50,378 nucleotides of DNA from Clostridia bacterium (GCA_024699005.1 JAILQN010000058.1:1-50378); one strand, 5' to 3'. Numbered from the stretch's first letter, positions 34,363 to 43,042 are shown. Translations and numbers: made by a program. Notes: generated from the sequence alone by a model not told the origin.

Positions 34363-37300
34363 TCAGCTCACGATCGCCGCAGCCGTGATATTGTCTCCGC
34401 AAAGAAGAGAATAAGTGACCTTCAGTTCGCTGCTGCCTTCCGCAGATATCGTTATTTCACGGTAATAGTTCCCGTTTATGTCGCCGAAGGATACGGTTTT
34501 CGCGTTCCCGGCGCGGTCGCGTACTGTGAGCTGCGCAACGGACTTGTACCCGCCCAGCCGGAGAGTAAAAGTGCCGTCGCTTCCGGGATGCAACACGGTC
34601 CGTATGGCGCGGGAGCTTGCGATCCCGCAGTCGGTGGAGCCGCCCGCCTGAGTATCGCCGCCCGTCCAGCTGATATCGTAGTTGTCGTTGAACACCCATT
34701 TGCTGCCGGTGACTTCGATATCGCCGATGCTGCCGTCGCCGCCTGTCTTCCTGACCTCGGTCATGAGGGTATCCGCAGCGCAGATAAGATAGTCTTTTGC
34801 ATCGGATCCGACAGTAAGAGTTGCGTCTGCTTTGTCGAGCTTCGTCACATCAACTGATATATCCGCACAGGAAGCGTCGTAGCCGCCGTTCGTTTCATCC
34901 GGCGCCGCTGAGTCGAATGTGAAAGTCAGTACGTTTTTATCGTGAACGTCCGATCTGAACGTAAGCTCATAAACGTCGGCGTCCCTCGCTCCGCCGGTGA
35001 TCGCGAGCGGGGAGGCGTCGGAGTCGCGTCCGATCAGGGTGAAACCGACGGGCGAGCCGTTCAGCGTCGCGGCGGTCATACGCCCCCAGTCGTCGCGGGC
35101 GTGGACGCGCACGGTCCATTCCCGCCCGGAAAAGGCTCTCGGGCCGGTGAAGTCGCCTTCCGCAGGGTTTATCGTCAGCGTCTGGACTTTGCTGCCGGAG
35201 AGAGTGATATCCGTCGTGCGGAATTTGCCGTTCTTATAAGCGACAGTGTTCGTGTCGTCTTCATAAAGGGTGACGTTCCCCTCGGCGTCCGTGGATGGGA
35301 AAACCTCCAGAGTGATATGGCTCCAGTCGCCGGCGTTCGTGTTTTTCATATTGTCCGCCAGCGGGAGCACGGAGCCCTGCCGTACGAACAGGGGCGAAGT
35401 ATCAAGAGGATGACTGACCGTGACCGTAACGGGGCCCGCGTACTTTTCGCCGGTCCAGACGTCCGTCCAGACGCCGTCCGGCAGAAAGACATTGCGGCTG
35501 ACGTCCCCTTCGGTATATGCGTTCAGATATATATGCGCGTGATTGTTTCCGTCGCAGTATTCCACTTTGAAGCTGTGCGTCGAGCCTGCCTCCAGCCAGT
35601 CTGTGCGGAAGGTGGTATTGAAGGTATCCCAGCCGTCTATGACTTTTTCATCGTCGATCCATACGCATACGCCGTCGTCGGCGTATGCCGTGAAGTACAT
35701 CGGCTTTTCGCCGACTTTGAGCTGACCCGTCCAGCGGGCGGTGAAGTAATCGGAAACGGAGAGTCCGTTGGGCGCTTCGTAAACCCAGTCGAAGTTTATG
35801 CGCTCGTCGTGCGTGACGATCTCCGGTTCGCCGGAAAAGTCTTCGTTCGGGAAAAACTCACCCCGGAGTCCCGCCTGACCGTCGGAAGTAAAAGTATAAT
35901 CCTCGCAGGTTGGCTCGGCGTCCGCGATCGGCGCGACCAGCAGGGAATCGCCGATAAGATATTCGTCGTCGCGGTCGGACTCGCTGTACTGCGGATAACT
36001 CACGTCAAGGCGGCGCAGCAGCGGCAGTCCGGTCTCGTAATTCTCGTGGACGAGGGAATAGTACACCGGCAGCAGGCGGTAGCGCAGGTCGGTATAGGTG
36101 TGTGCGACGGCTTCGACCTGTTCGCCGTATAACCACGGCATGCGCGAATACGGCTTTGTACAGTGGACGCGCATGATGGGCGAGAGCGCGCCGTACTGGA
36201 GCCAGCGGACGTATTGTTCCGGCGTGACCTCCGAAGTATGACCGCCCAGGTCGGAGCTGGTGTAGGGCAGCAGGCTGCCTATGCCGAGGAAAGTCATATT
36301 GGATATTTCCTGCCGCAGGGAGTCCGCAGACGTGCCTATGTCCCCCGTCCACTGCAGGGTGTAGCGGTGCGCCGCCAATTCGGAGGGATATTCGTAAGTG
36401 CCGTTGTTTATGCCGTCGACGTTCGCCATGATAAGCGGTCTGCGCGCATATGAATCTCCGGACGGCAGCAGGCGCTTCGCGTCGTCCTCGTAGTATTCCC
36501 GCGTGATCCACTGATAGGCGTACATGCCGGTTACGTAGCGGGAAAGCCCATCGTCCACGGGATTGACCGTGGTCCACCAGTTACGGTCGTACCACCAGTA
36601 ATCCAGTCCTTTCGAGAGTATCCTCTGAAGGTTGGAAGACCGGTAGAATATTTCATAGGGCTCCAGCAGGTTCGTGTTGTTCGGCGTGGGTTCCGGATGG
36701 TCGTTGAACACGAGGGCGACGCCCTCCTTATGCGCGTTTTGCGCAAACAGCTCGAAAGTGGGGAAGTGCGTGCGGCTGATGGTGTAGCCTGTTCCGCGGT
36801 TCGCCACCTGCTGACGCCAGTCGGTGTCTATGACCAGCACGTCCAGGGGATAACCGCGGTCGTAATAGTCCTGTATCTGCTGCCAGGCGGTATCCTGCGT
36901 GTATTCATAATAACGGGAATCCCAGTAGCCCAGCAGGTTAAGGGAGATCATCTCCGGTTTGCCGGTAAGATCGGTAAAGTCCTTTGTGAAAGTCTTATAA
37001 TCGCCCTGCGGCAGGAATACGAAGATGTCCTGAGCCTTGTTGTCAAGGTCCCAGCCGTTGTATTTCGCGGTGTTAAGAGTGTTGGAATAGCCCGCTTCCG
37101 ACGGGATGACGCGTGGCGAATCGGTGAAATACCAGCTTTTCAGCTCGTCCGAGGGGGATGGCAGCACAACCTTGCCTGTCGTGTCCGTCTCAAAACGCCA
37201 GAGCTCTTCGCCGTTCTTTGACACGATGCGGCAGCCCGTCGCATCCTTTGCCCCCAGGGGCACGTATACCGTGTAATCCCCGGTCGCGATAACGCGGAAG

Positions 37301-37572
37301 CCTTCGGAAACGGAATCGGTGAACGGGACCTCGTCCCAGCCCGCGCGTTTCGAGACCGTGAAAGATGGTCGGTTTTCAAAACCCTTCGGACCTTCCGCCT
37401 CTATACGGACAAGGCTGTCGCTGAGCAGCTCCACCCGCACGCTGCCTTCGACAACGCTGGAGGGCAGCTCGTCCGAGTATTTCGCCGGGTCGTATTTTAT
37501 TTTCGCGTTCAGCCCGAAAAGATATGCGAGCAGCGCGAGGAGCATGCAAAAAAAAGAGCAGATCTTTGTCAT
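34363..37572 (-). CDS. Glycoside hydrolase family 31 with inserted PA14 domain
   Basis: 1069 residues with GGAGG before the ATG. An N-terminal hydrophobic segment (about 5-22) acts as signal or anchor. The GH31 domain runs from about 40 to 550, with nucleophile D329 (WWYDRNWW) and acid/base D411 (QWTGDIG), and LGGHTSEVTPEQYVRW as a further family motif. A PA14 carbohydrate-contact domain (about 565-690; GLRGEFF, YADDGVCVWIDD) is inserted before the C-terminal beta sandwiches. GH31 enzymes release alpha-linked glucose or xylose; the subfamily and substrate are not certain. No transporter for the product lies directly beside it. Confidence 0.9.
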   Translation of the reverse strand: MTKICSFFCMLLALLAYLFGLNAKIKYDPAKYSDELPSSVVEGSVRVELLSDSLVRIEAEGPKGFENRPSFTVSKRAGWDEVPFTDSVSEGFRVIATGDYTVYVPLGAKDATGCRIVSKNGEELWRFETDTTGKVVLPSPSDELKSWYFTDSPRVIPSEAGYSNTLNTAKYNGWDLDNKAQDIFVFLPQGDYKTFTKDFTDLTGKPEMISLNLLGYWDSRYYEYTQDTAWQQIQDYYDRGYPLDVLVIDTDWRQQVANRGTGYTISRTHFPTFELFAQNAHKEGVALVFNDHPEPTPNNTNLLEPYEIFYRSSNLQRILSKGLDYWWYDRNWWTTVNPVDDGLSRYVTGMYAYQWITREYYEDDAKRLLPSGDSYARRPLIMANVDGINNGTYEYPSELAAHRYTLQWTGDIGTSADSLRQEISNMTFLGIGSLLPYTSSDLGGHTSEVTPEQYVRWLQYGALSPIMRVHCTKPYSRMPWLYGEQVEAVAHTYTDLRYRLLPVYYSLVHENYETGLPLLRRLDVSYPQYSESDRDDEYLIGDSLLVAPIADAEPTCEDYTFTSDGQAGLRGEFFPNEDFSGEPEIVTHDERINFDWVYEAPNGLSVSDYFTARWTGQLKVGEKPMYFTAYADDGVCVWIDDEKVIDGWDTFNTTFRTDWLEAGSTHSFKVEYCDGNNHAHIYLNAYTEGDVSRNVFLPDGVWTDVWTGEKYAGPVTVTVSHPLDTSPLFVRQGSVLPLADNMKNTNAGDWSHITLEVFPSTDAEGNVTLYEDDTNTVAYKNGKFRTTDITLSGSKVQTLTINPAEGDFTGPRAFSGREWTVRVHARDDWGRMTAATLNGSPVGFTLIGRDSDASPLAITGGARDADVYELTFRSDVHDKNVLTFTFDSAAPDETNGGYDASCADISVDVTKLDKADATLTVGSDAKDYLICAADTLMTEVRKTGGDGSIGDIEVTGSKWVFNDNYDISWTGGDTQAGGSTDCGIASSRAIRTVLHPGSDGTFTLRLGGYKSVAQLTVRDRAGNAKTVSFGDINGNYYREITISAEGSSELKVTYSLLCGDNITAAAIVS

Positions 37573-37645
37573 TTCTTACCTCCGTGGCAATCTTTGAGAG
37601 TGGAGAGTGGAGTTTTGGGTTGCTCCGCGACGGTCCCTCAGGCTG

Positions 37646-38692
37646 TCACAAGTCAACCGTCAATTCATGGATCAGCCTGTCAACGTCATCGTCCGTCGTG
37701 GCCCAGCTTGTCGCGATCCTGACGGCGGTGTGGGTATCGTCGGGTTTTTCCCAGAAACTCATTATCAGTTTTTCGGACAGTCTGCCGTATTCCTTATCTG
37801 TAAGCAGCATAAAAATCTGATTTGTGGGGGAGTCAATGTACAGGGTATATCCGGACTTCCTGAGAATCCGTTTTATCTTCTCCGCCTGCCGGACGGCGGG
37901 GGCGCCGATCCTCATATACAGATCATCCGCAAACAGCGTCTCGAACTGGATACCGAGCACCCTGCCCTTGGCGAGAAGCGCGCCGTGCCGTTTCATCTGA
38001 GTGAAAAAGCGGAGCGAGGGGGACGGCTGCGGAATGACCGCCGCTTCTCCCAGCAGGGCGCCGCATTTTGTGCCTCCGATATAAAAAGCGTCGCAAAGGC
38101 GGGCGATATCCGGCAGCGAAACGTCGTTTTCGCCGTATCCCAGGGCGTACGCCAGTCTCGCTCCGTCCAGGTACAGACGCATGCCGTATTTATCGCAGAC
38201 CGAGCGCAGAGCTTCAAGCTCCGCGAGGGAATAAAGAGTACCGAACTCCGTCGGCTGCGAGATATAGACCGCGCCTGGCGTGACCATGTGTTCATAGTTG
38301 CCGTCGGCGTAAAAGCATTCACAGAAGCCGTTTACCGTATCGGCGTTCAGTTTGCCCAGATCGTGCGGCAGAGGCAGCACTTTGTGCCCCGTGAACTCGA
38401 CGGCGCCCGCCTCGTGCGCGGCGATGTGGCCGGTATCAGCGCTTATCACGCCCTCGTAGGAGCGCAGAATCGCGTCCAGCATCACCATATTCGTCTGCGT
38501 GCCGCCGGACAGGAAGTATACTTCCGCGTTTTCCGCGCGGCAGGCGGCGCGTATTTTATTCCGCGCCCTTTCGCAGAAATCGTCCGTGCCGTAGCCGGGC
38601 GAGAAATCAAGATTCGTCCGGGCGAGCGCTGTTATAATGTCCGGATGCGCGCCCTGCGTGTAGTCCGACGCGAAGTTGAGTCTGTTATTCAT
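37646..38692 (-). CDS. ltaE: Low-specificity L-threonine aldolase (PLP enzyme)
   Basis: 348 residues, the usual length. Fold-type I PLP enzyme of the beta-eliminating lyase family: N-F-A-S-D-Y-T near the start, SGGTQTN (62-68), HEAG loop near 93-96, D-G-A-R-L (176-180), and the Schiff-base lysine K209 in GGTKCGA. It cleaves L-threonine or L-allo-threonine to glycine and acetaldehyde. The start overlaps the stop of the acyltransferase gene by 8 bases. Some related Clostridia proteins carry a generic aminotransferase name; the motif set fits threonine aldolase best. Confidence 0.88.
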   Translation of the reverse strand: MNNRLNFASDYTQGAHPDIITALARTNLDFSPGYGTDDFCERARNKIRAACRAENAEVYFLSGGTQTNMVMLDAILRSYEGVISADTGHIAAHEAGAVEFTGHKVLPLPHDLGKLNADTVNGFCECFYADGNYEHMVTPGAVYISQPTEFGTLYSLAELEALRSVCDKYGMRLYLDGARLAYALGYGENDVSLPDIARLCDAFYIGGTKCGALLGEAAVIPQPSPSLRFFTQMKRHGALLAKGRVLGIQFETLFADDLYMRIGAPAVRQAEKIKRILRKSGYTLYIDSPTNQIFMLLTDKEYGRLSEKLIMSFWEKPDDTHTAVRIATSWATTDDDVDRLIHELTVDL

Positions 38693-39857
38693 GCGGTACC
38701 CCGGAGTTGTTTCCTCTGCCTATATGGAGTTTGTCCGTCGCGCCGTCATACAGCGTCTTCACCCGCCCGGCGGCTTTTGCGAACAGCTTTGAATTGATGA
38801 CCGGCTGTTCAAGCAGCAGCTTGCGCAGTATATCAACAGCGGAACATACCGCGAAAATTATAAGGACGGTAAGGATCGCGTACAAAACAAAGAACCGGGA
38901 ACTTTCGTGATCGGTTATGCGGAATACATCGTCCCACATCCGGCGGTTCAGCCATGAGCTCTCATGGAGCAGATAAACGCCGAAGATCGAACCGGATATC
39001 AGACGCAGTATCTTCGGCGCCTGACCCCGTATATTTGTGAACAGCGTCAGGCAGAGAACCCCGAAAAGGATCACAAGCGGTCCGCGCATGGAGCCGTCCG
39101 TGCATAAGGCAAGAATGATCCGCAATATACGGTTTATCCATATGGACCCGGTCCGGATCTCAAAGACCGTAACGATCTTGCCGGTTATCAGAGCCGCCGC
39201 GGTCAGCAGGAGAAGCCCGCAGGTCAACATCCGGCGATCATTCAGTCTTGAGGGATACGTCCTTAAATACGCGCCGATCAGATACATAAGTACAAACGCC
39301 CAGAGGAACGAATAGCCGTGGTTCTGCAGAGGGAAGAAAGCTTCATATGTATTGGGCAGAACGGACCAGACGAACAGAAACAGCAGGATGGTCATAAGAT
39401 GCTGCCTTTGCGTAAGTCTGTTTATTCCGGCGTTGAGCAGGGGGATCAGCGCGTAAAGCAGCAGATAGAGCGTGATGAACCACGTTGAGGAACGGTTTGT
39501 GATGAGCGGGACCAAAGAAAAGAAGATGTACTTCGATCTGAACATATTCGCGCCGAGAGCGCAGGAGACAAGATATGTCAGAACGCTGTAAAACACGGTT
39601 TCGACGATGAGTATGAAAGCCTTTTTATGCGTTGCTCCCGCCTTTATGCCGAAAAAACCGGTCAGCATTATTATCATTACGACCCCGGCCTGTCCTCCGG
39701 CGGCAAAAACCGACAGCGCGACGGTATTAAGAGAGCCGGTCGTGAAACTCCAGCTGTTCGCCGTCGAAAGATGCCCGGCGATGATCATCAGCATAGCAAG
39801 TATGCGCAGCACCTCCGGCCCCGAATACCGCTGTTTTGATAATGTTGTACTGTTCAT
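38685..39857 (-). CDS. Acyltransferase family 3 membrane protein
   Basis: 390 residues, started at ATG 39857 with GGTGGGAAG upstream rather than the earlier ATG at 39875. About ten membrane helices; family signature at the N-terminus (R-I-L-A-M-L-M-I-I-A-G-H-L, with the catalytic-type His) and N-R-S-S-T-W-F later. Proteins of this family move acetyl or other acyl groups onto sugars of the cell surface, such as peptidoglycan, teichoic acid or capsule. It is divergent from the microprotein gene and shares with it a compact promoter region. Confidence 0.88.
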   Translation of the reverse strand: MNSTTLSKQRYSGPEVLRILAMLMIIAGHLSTANSWSFTTGSLNTVALSVFAAGGQAGVVMIIMLTGFFGIKAGATHKKAFILIVETVFYSVLTYLVSCALGANMFRSKYIFFSLVPLITNRSSTWFITLYLLLYALIPLLNAGINRLTQRQHLMTILLFLFVWSVLPNTYEAFFPLQNHGYSFLWAFVLMYLIGAYLRTYPSRLNDRRMLTCGLLLLTAAALITGKIVTVFEIRTGSIWINRILRIILALCTDGSMRGPLVILFGVLCLTLFTNIRGQAPKILRLISGSIFGVYLLHESSWLNRRMWDDVFRITDHESSRFFVLYAILTVLIIFAVCSAVDILRKLLLEQPVINSKLFAKAAGRVKTLYDGATDKLHIGRGNNSGVPHE

Positions 39858-39895
39858 ATACTTCCCACCTGCCATAATTTGTTTATACTGTTAGT

Positions 39896-39924
39896 ATTGT
39901 AGTCAATTCTGCGGAATAAGTCAA
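39896..39924 (-). promoter_or_regulatory. Promoter of the acyltransferase-threonine aldolase pair
   Basis: On the minus strand TTGACT (plus 39919-39924), 17 bases, TACAAT (39896-39901). Confidence 0.65.
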
Positions 39925-39926
39925 GG

Positions 39927-39942
39927 TGTTGTCTTGACAACA
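39927..39942. promoter_or_regulatory. Perfect palindrome TGTTGTC-TT-GACAACA over the -35 box
   Basis: A 7-bp perfect inverted repeat that includes the -35 hexamer of the microprotein promoter and ends just upstream of the divergent -35 box. It is the right size and place for a repressor operator acting on either gene. The same TTGTC/GACAA core recurs in the microprotein terminator. Confidence 0.6.
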
Positions 39943-39962
39943 AGAGGCAAATGATGTAAAAT
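39934..39962 (+). promoter_or_regulatory. Strong promoter of the 32-residue microprotein
   Basis: TTGACA (39934-39939), 17 bases, TAAAAT (39957-39962), 28 bases before the ATG. Confidence 0.75.
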
Positions 39963-39990
39963 AATAAAAAAAGAAAGGGAAGTGGATAAT

Positions 39991-40089
39991 ATGTCATTCA
40001 GAACCATTATCGACGCCATTCTGGATCTTTTCGGAGGCGGGTTCGTAAGTCTGCTCATGAAGCTTTTCGGACAGGAAACGTTGTTCTGA
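39991..40089 (+). CDS. 32-residue hydrophobic microprotein
   Basis: MSFRTIIDAILDLFGGGF followed by 14 more residues (VSLLMKLFGQETLF). A strong ribosome binding site (AAGGGAAGTGG), a consensus promoter and an excellent terminator enclose it, so this is a dedicated single-gene unit. It would form an amphipathic helix with a central triple glycine; net charge about -1. I do not recognise it. Possibilities are a small membrane toxin of a type I system, a peptide signal, or a membrane-protein regulator. It lacks the positive charge of most leaderless bacteriocins. Confidence 0.75.
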   Translation: MSFRTIIDAILDLFGGGFVSLLMKLFGQETLF

Positions 40090-40102
40090 GAATAAGGCAA
40101 AC

Positions 40103-40140
40103 CGGCGGTTGTCAGACTGACAACCGCCGATCGCATTTTT
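40103..40140 (+). terminator. Terminator of the microprotein gene
   Basis: 12-bp perfect stem CGGCGGTTGTCA / TGACAACCGCCG, 3-base loop, then ATCGCATTTTT. Confidence 0.9.
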
Positions 40141-40151
40141 CGGAGCGTTTG

Positions 40152-40283
40152 TTATCCTGCATTTTCCAGGACGTGATTACAGAACATCAGCTTTAAGTCG
40201 TTCCCGAATCGCTCAACAAAACCGTTTATATCTTCGCAATAGGTTTTGATATGTTGTATTCTTTGCAGATCGCCTTTATTCAT
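40152..40283 (-). pseudogene. Truncated HepT-like HEPN toxin
   Basis: 43 residues from ATG 40283, overlapping the mntA stop by 8 bases as in intact mntA-hepT pairs. The sequence (DLQRIQHIKTYCEDINGFVERFGNDLKLMF) matches the first helices of HepT-type HEPN proteins, normally 105-140 residues. The catalytic R-x4-H-x-Y motif lies in the missing C-terminal part, so the product cannot be an active RNase. The microprotein terminator lies immediately after it, suggesting that a deletion or insertion removed the end. Confidence 0.65.
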
Positions 40284-40596
40284 ATATGGCAATCCTCTCT
40301 GAATAAAGATTTTCAACGAATAAGGGCGACCGCCGTCTTGTGCTGCTCTGTTCAAGCGTTTGAGTGGTGACGATATCTATCTCTTTGCCGATGCTGTCCC
40401 GCAGATCATTGTACAGTCCGCCCATATCGAATAATCCGCGAATAACCGAACCGGTTCTGTCGATCAGGATATCGACGTCGCTGTCTTCGCTCGCCTCGTT
40501 TCGGGCGTAGGAACCGAACAGATATACCGCCCTCAATTTGTATTTTTCCGCAATCGGCGTTATTCTTGATTTAAGTTCATCCAAAGTGAGTATCAT
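40276..40596 (-). CDS. mntA: MntA-type minimal nucleotidyltransferase antitoxin
   Basis: 106 residues. MNT-fold nucleotidyltransferase with G28-S-Y-A-R-N ... D40-V-D42 metal-binding pair and a later acidic residue in KEIDIVT. In the MntA-HepT system MntA adds AMP units to HepT and blocks its RNase. Here the partner is truncated, so the enzyme may be an orphan in decay or have another target. GAAGGGA precedes the ATG, and a TTTACA ... TATAAA promoter lies about 40 bases upstream. Confidence 0.8.
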   Translation of the reverse strand: MILTLDELKSRITPIAEKYKLRAVYLFGSYARNEASEDSDVDILIDRTGSVIRGLFDMGGLYNDLRDSIGKEIDIVTTQTLEQSSTRRRSPLFVENLYSERIAIYE

Positions 40597-40698
40597 TCAG
40601 TTCCCTTCTTTCTGTAACGTATTTATATTCATTCCATTGGTAATTTGTAAACAGGAATGTAAATATTTGGATTTTTTACATTGCCATTTATTCCTTCA

Positions 40699-41730
40699 TT
40701 AAAACTTTCCGCCGCCGCCGCCGTGAGAAGCGCCGCTGGAACTTGTATGGGTAGAGGATCCTCCACCGCCGCCGCCGCCGGAACGGGTGTTCTGCTCGAT
40801 TTTTGTCCTGACGACGTTCGCGGTCCTGAATCTGTCAGAACTCTGCGTAAGGACCGCTCCGCCCCTGGCGTAGTCGTGAGCGTCGGTCTTCACTATCGCG
40901 GTGTTGAGGCTCTTCTTGAGCTTTGACACGAGAAGGAGCGCGATAAGTGCGGCGACGCCGACGGCGATCACCTCGCCCATAATTATGGCTCCGGTAGTTT
41001 TATAGCGATGGAAAATGTCGTAAGGCTTGCCTTTTTTTGCTTCCTCGAGGAATCTGTCCGCCAGATCGAGATACTTGTTGAACGCGCCGTTCCAATCGCC
41101 GTCGGCAAGGTACGGAAGGACCGCCGCGTTTATAACAGATTCTGAGTCTTCGATTGCATAATCAGTAAAGGCGGTTATGCCGAATCCGCGGGTGGATGTG
41201 TAATAGTCTCTGTTGCCTTCTCCGGCGCCTTCGTTCAGGTTGACGCAGAACAGTATTCCGTCCCTGTTCCCGCCTGCGCCGTAGCCGTTGTAATCGTAGA
41301 GGTCGTCGCTGTAGGAGATTATATCCTTGCCGTAGGTAGACGGCGTTGTGACTATAACTATGTCGAACTCGTACTTCTCACGGATGCCGGCGATGTGTCT
41401 TTTCAGCGCCGCTTCCTCATCGTCGGACAGTAGTTCAGCCATATCGACCACGCTGCCTTCTATTTTCTGAGTGGCGGTCGCCGCGTCGGCGATCCCAAGG
41501 GCGTTGCCCGCGATGGTATAGAAGTCATCCGTCGTGTCGGACACGATGGAAACGCTTTCGTTCAGGATGTCAACCGGTCCGGAGAGTATCTCTGCAAAGT
41601 CCGCGTTTGTACCGTCCGCGGTATCGCCGGCGTCATAGATAGTATAGTCATCTGCTTCGGACGCGAAAGCGGGAATAACGGATAACAAAAGGAGGGCGAG
41701 GACGAATATTATTGAAAGATATCTTTTCAT
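40699..41730 (-). CDS. Secreted/membrane TPM-domain protein (YdjH-like)
   Basis: 343 residues from ATG 41730 (AAAGGAGG upstream). Signal peptide (1-23), acidic linker, TPM domain (about 95-245; DIVIVTTPS, YDYNGYG, RDYYTSTRGFG), a membrane helix (about 250-270), and a C-terminal cytoplasmic tail ending in a Gly/Ser-rich region (GGGGGGGSSTHTSSSGASHGGGGGKF). This is the usual Firmicute TPM layout. With the zinc-ribbon gene upstream and the SPFH gene before that, it parallels B. subtilis ydjG-ydjH-ydjI, which together position PspA at the membrane. It is the likely source of the TPM domain in the zinc-ribbon protein at 8747. Confidence 0.87.
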   Translation of the reverse strand: MKRYLSIIFVLALLLLSVIPAFASEADDYTIYDAGDTADGTNADFAEILSGPVDILNESVSIVSDTTDDFYTIAGNALGIADAATATQKIEGSVVDMAELLSDDEEAALKRHIAGIREKYEFDIVIVTTPSTYGKDIISYSDDLYDYNGYGAGGNRDGILFCVNLNEGAGEGNRDYYTSTRGFGITAFTDYAIEDSESVINAAVLPYLADGDWNGAFNKYLDLADRFLEEAKKGKPYDIFHRYKTTGAIIMGEVIAVGVAALIALLLVSKLKKSLNTAIVKTDAHDYARGGAVLTQSSDRFRTANVVRTKIEQNTRSGGGGGGGSSTHTSSSGASHGGGGGKF

Positions 41731-41743
41731 GCCGCCGCCTCCT

Positions 41744-42853
41744 TTACAGAACAATTATCTGAGCCACGGCGATGATCGCCGCCGCGATACCGGCGAAAGT
41801 CAGCCAGTATTTTGTTTTGTCGCAGGGAATCTGCCCGGTGACCTTCCCTGTCTGACCGTTGATCGCGAAGGTGTAAAGCTTGCCGTTGTATTTTGTCGTG
41901 ACCATATATACAGGCAGGAGAGCATAGCGGTAGGAGCCGTCGTCTGCCTGAATATTCGTGCTGCGTGCGGTCACGCCGTGATACCCCGTGACCGTTTTTG
42001 CGAACTCGCGCTGTACGGTCTGTTTGATGCGCTCCTCGGCTCTCGGGAAGCAGGCTTTGGCGTCCATATCGTATTTGTTCGCGAGATATCCGGAGAGATA
42101 CGCCGGATCAAAATCGAGCAGTCCCGAATAGTCGAAGGGCTCGATACTGTCCATATAGGCGTCGTCCATTTTGAAGGATCCGTCCACCGGTATGCGGTCA
42201 AAGCGCATGGTGCCTGTTCTGCGCGCGTCGTAATGCTCGGTGCGTGTATAGTTATAGTTGGAGTCGCTCCAGTGCGATACGCGCGTGGCGTCGTACAGAC
42301 AGTCGGCTTTAGCATCGCAGTCGAACAGCCAGAAGGGGACGTACATGGGTTTGATCTCTTTGATCTTGTTTGTCAGACTGAACGCCTTGGGGATAAAGTG
42401 CTTGCCTTTGTACAGAGACTTGAGGGCTTCGCCCGCCTGCTTTTCGTCGAGTTTGAAGGGAATGACGAAATCCGGCTTGTTTATGCCGTTCGCCATGTTC
42501 ATGACAACCACCGGGCTGCCGCAGTAGGGGCACTGTGATGCGACTGTCGTGGCGTCGCCCACTACCTCCGCCCCGCATGACTGGCATTTGAACAGCTTTT
42601 CGACATTGAGCGTGTCGTTTGAAGAGGCGTCAGACCAGTTGTAATCGCCGCCGTCGGTCACAGGCCCGGTTTCGGCTCCGGCAGCCTCGCCGGGGATCTC
42701 CGCGCCGTTTTTCTGGTCCATTGCGGCTTTGTAATCGTCAAGCACCTTCTTATCAAACACACTGCCGCAGGATTCGCACTCAAAACCGGATGCGGGTGAA
42801 TATTTGATGTTGCCGCCGCAGTTGGGGCATTTGTATTGATAAAGATCAGCCAT
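41744..42853 (-). CDS. TFIIB-like zinc-ribbon membrane protein (YdjG-like)
   Basis: 369 residues. Two zinc ribbons at the N-terminus (C-P-N-C ... C-E-S-C near 9-29 and C-Q-S-C ... C-P-Y-C near 90-110), an acidic linker between them, a large beta-rich domain (about 125-340; FVIPFKLDE, YVPFWLFDC, LLPVYMVTTKYNGK) and one C-terminal membrane helix (about 348-368). This is the common Firmicute protein often misnamed as a helicase because of the ribbon. It forms a set with the TPM and SPFH genes. AGGAG lies before the ATG and the TPM gene starts 13 bases after its stop. Confidence 0.85.
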   Translation of the reverse strand: MADLYQYKCPNCGGNIKYSPASGFECESCGSVFDKKVLDDYKAAMDQKNGAEIPGEAAGAETGPVTDGGDYNWSDASSNDTLNVEKLFKCQSCGAEVVGDATTVASQCPYCGSPVVVMNMANGINKPDFVIPFKLDEKQAGEALKSLYKGKHFIPKAFSLTNKIKEIKPMYVPFWLFDCDAKADCLYDATRVSHWSDSNYNYTRTEHYDARRTGTMRFDRIPVDGSFKMDDAYMDSIEPFDYSGLLDFDPAYLSGYLANKYDMDAKACFPRAEERIKQTVQREFAKTVTGYHGVTARSTNIQADDGSYRYALLPVYMVTTKYNGKLYTFAINGQTGKVTGQIPCDKTKYWLTFAGIAAAIIAVAQIIVL

Positions 42854-42871
42854 ATTATTCTCCTGTACAGA

Positions 42872-43040
42872 GTTTGGAGAGTGAAAATCGGAGTTTTTTT
42901 ATGAGTGGATTGCGGAGAGTTGAGAGTGGAGTTATGGTTTCTGTCTTATATCGGCGCGCTGTAAACATACAAAACAGCAAGTTCACTTCCGCGCAAATAA
43001 CTTCACTCTTTACTCTCCACGCTCCAATCTCTGAATTATT
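42872..43040. repeat. Intergenic element with GAGAGTGGAG-type arms
   Basis: GGAGAGTTGAGAGTGGAGTT words at 42914-42935 and an inverted counterpart at about 42996-43032 enclose a GC-poor centre. It lies between the SPFH and zinc-ribbon genes. A lone run of the same word lies at about 37592-37615. Confidence 0.7.
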
Positions 43041-43042
43041 TA

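Noticed and set aside
34942..36132. 396-codon plus-strand frame opposite GH31
   Set aside because: Antisense shadow caused by high GC at third positions; no motif or start signal.
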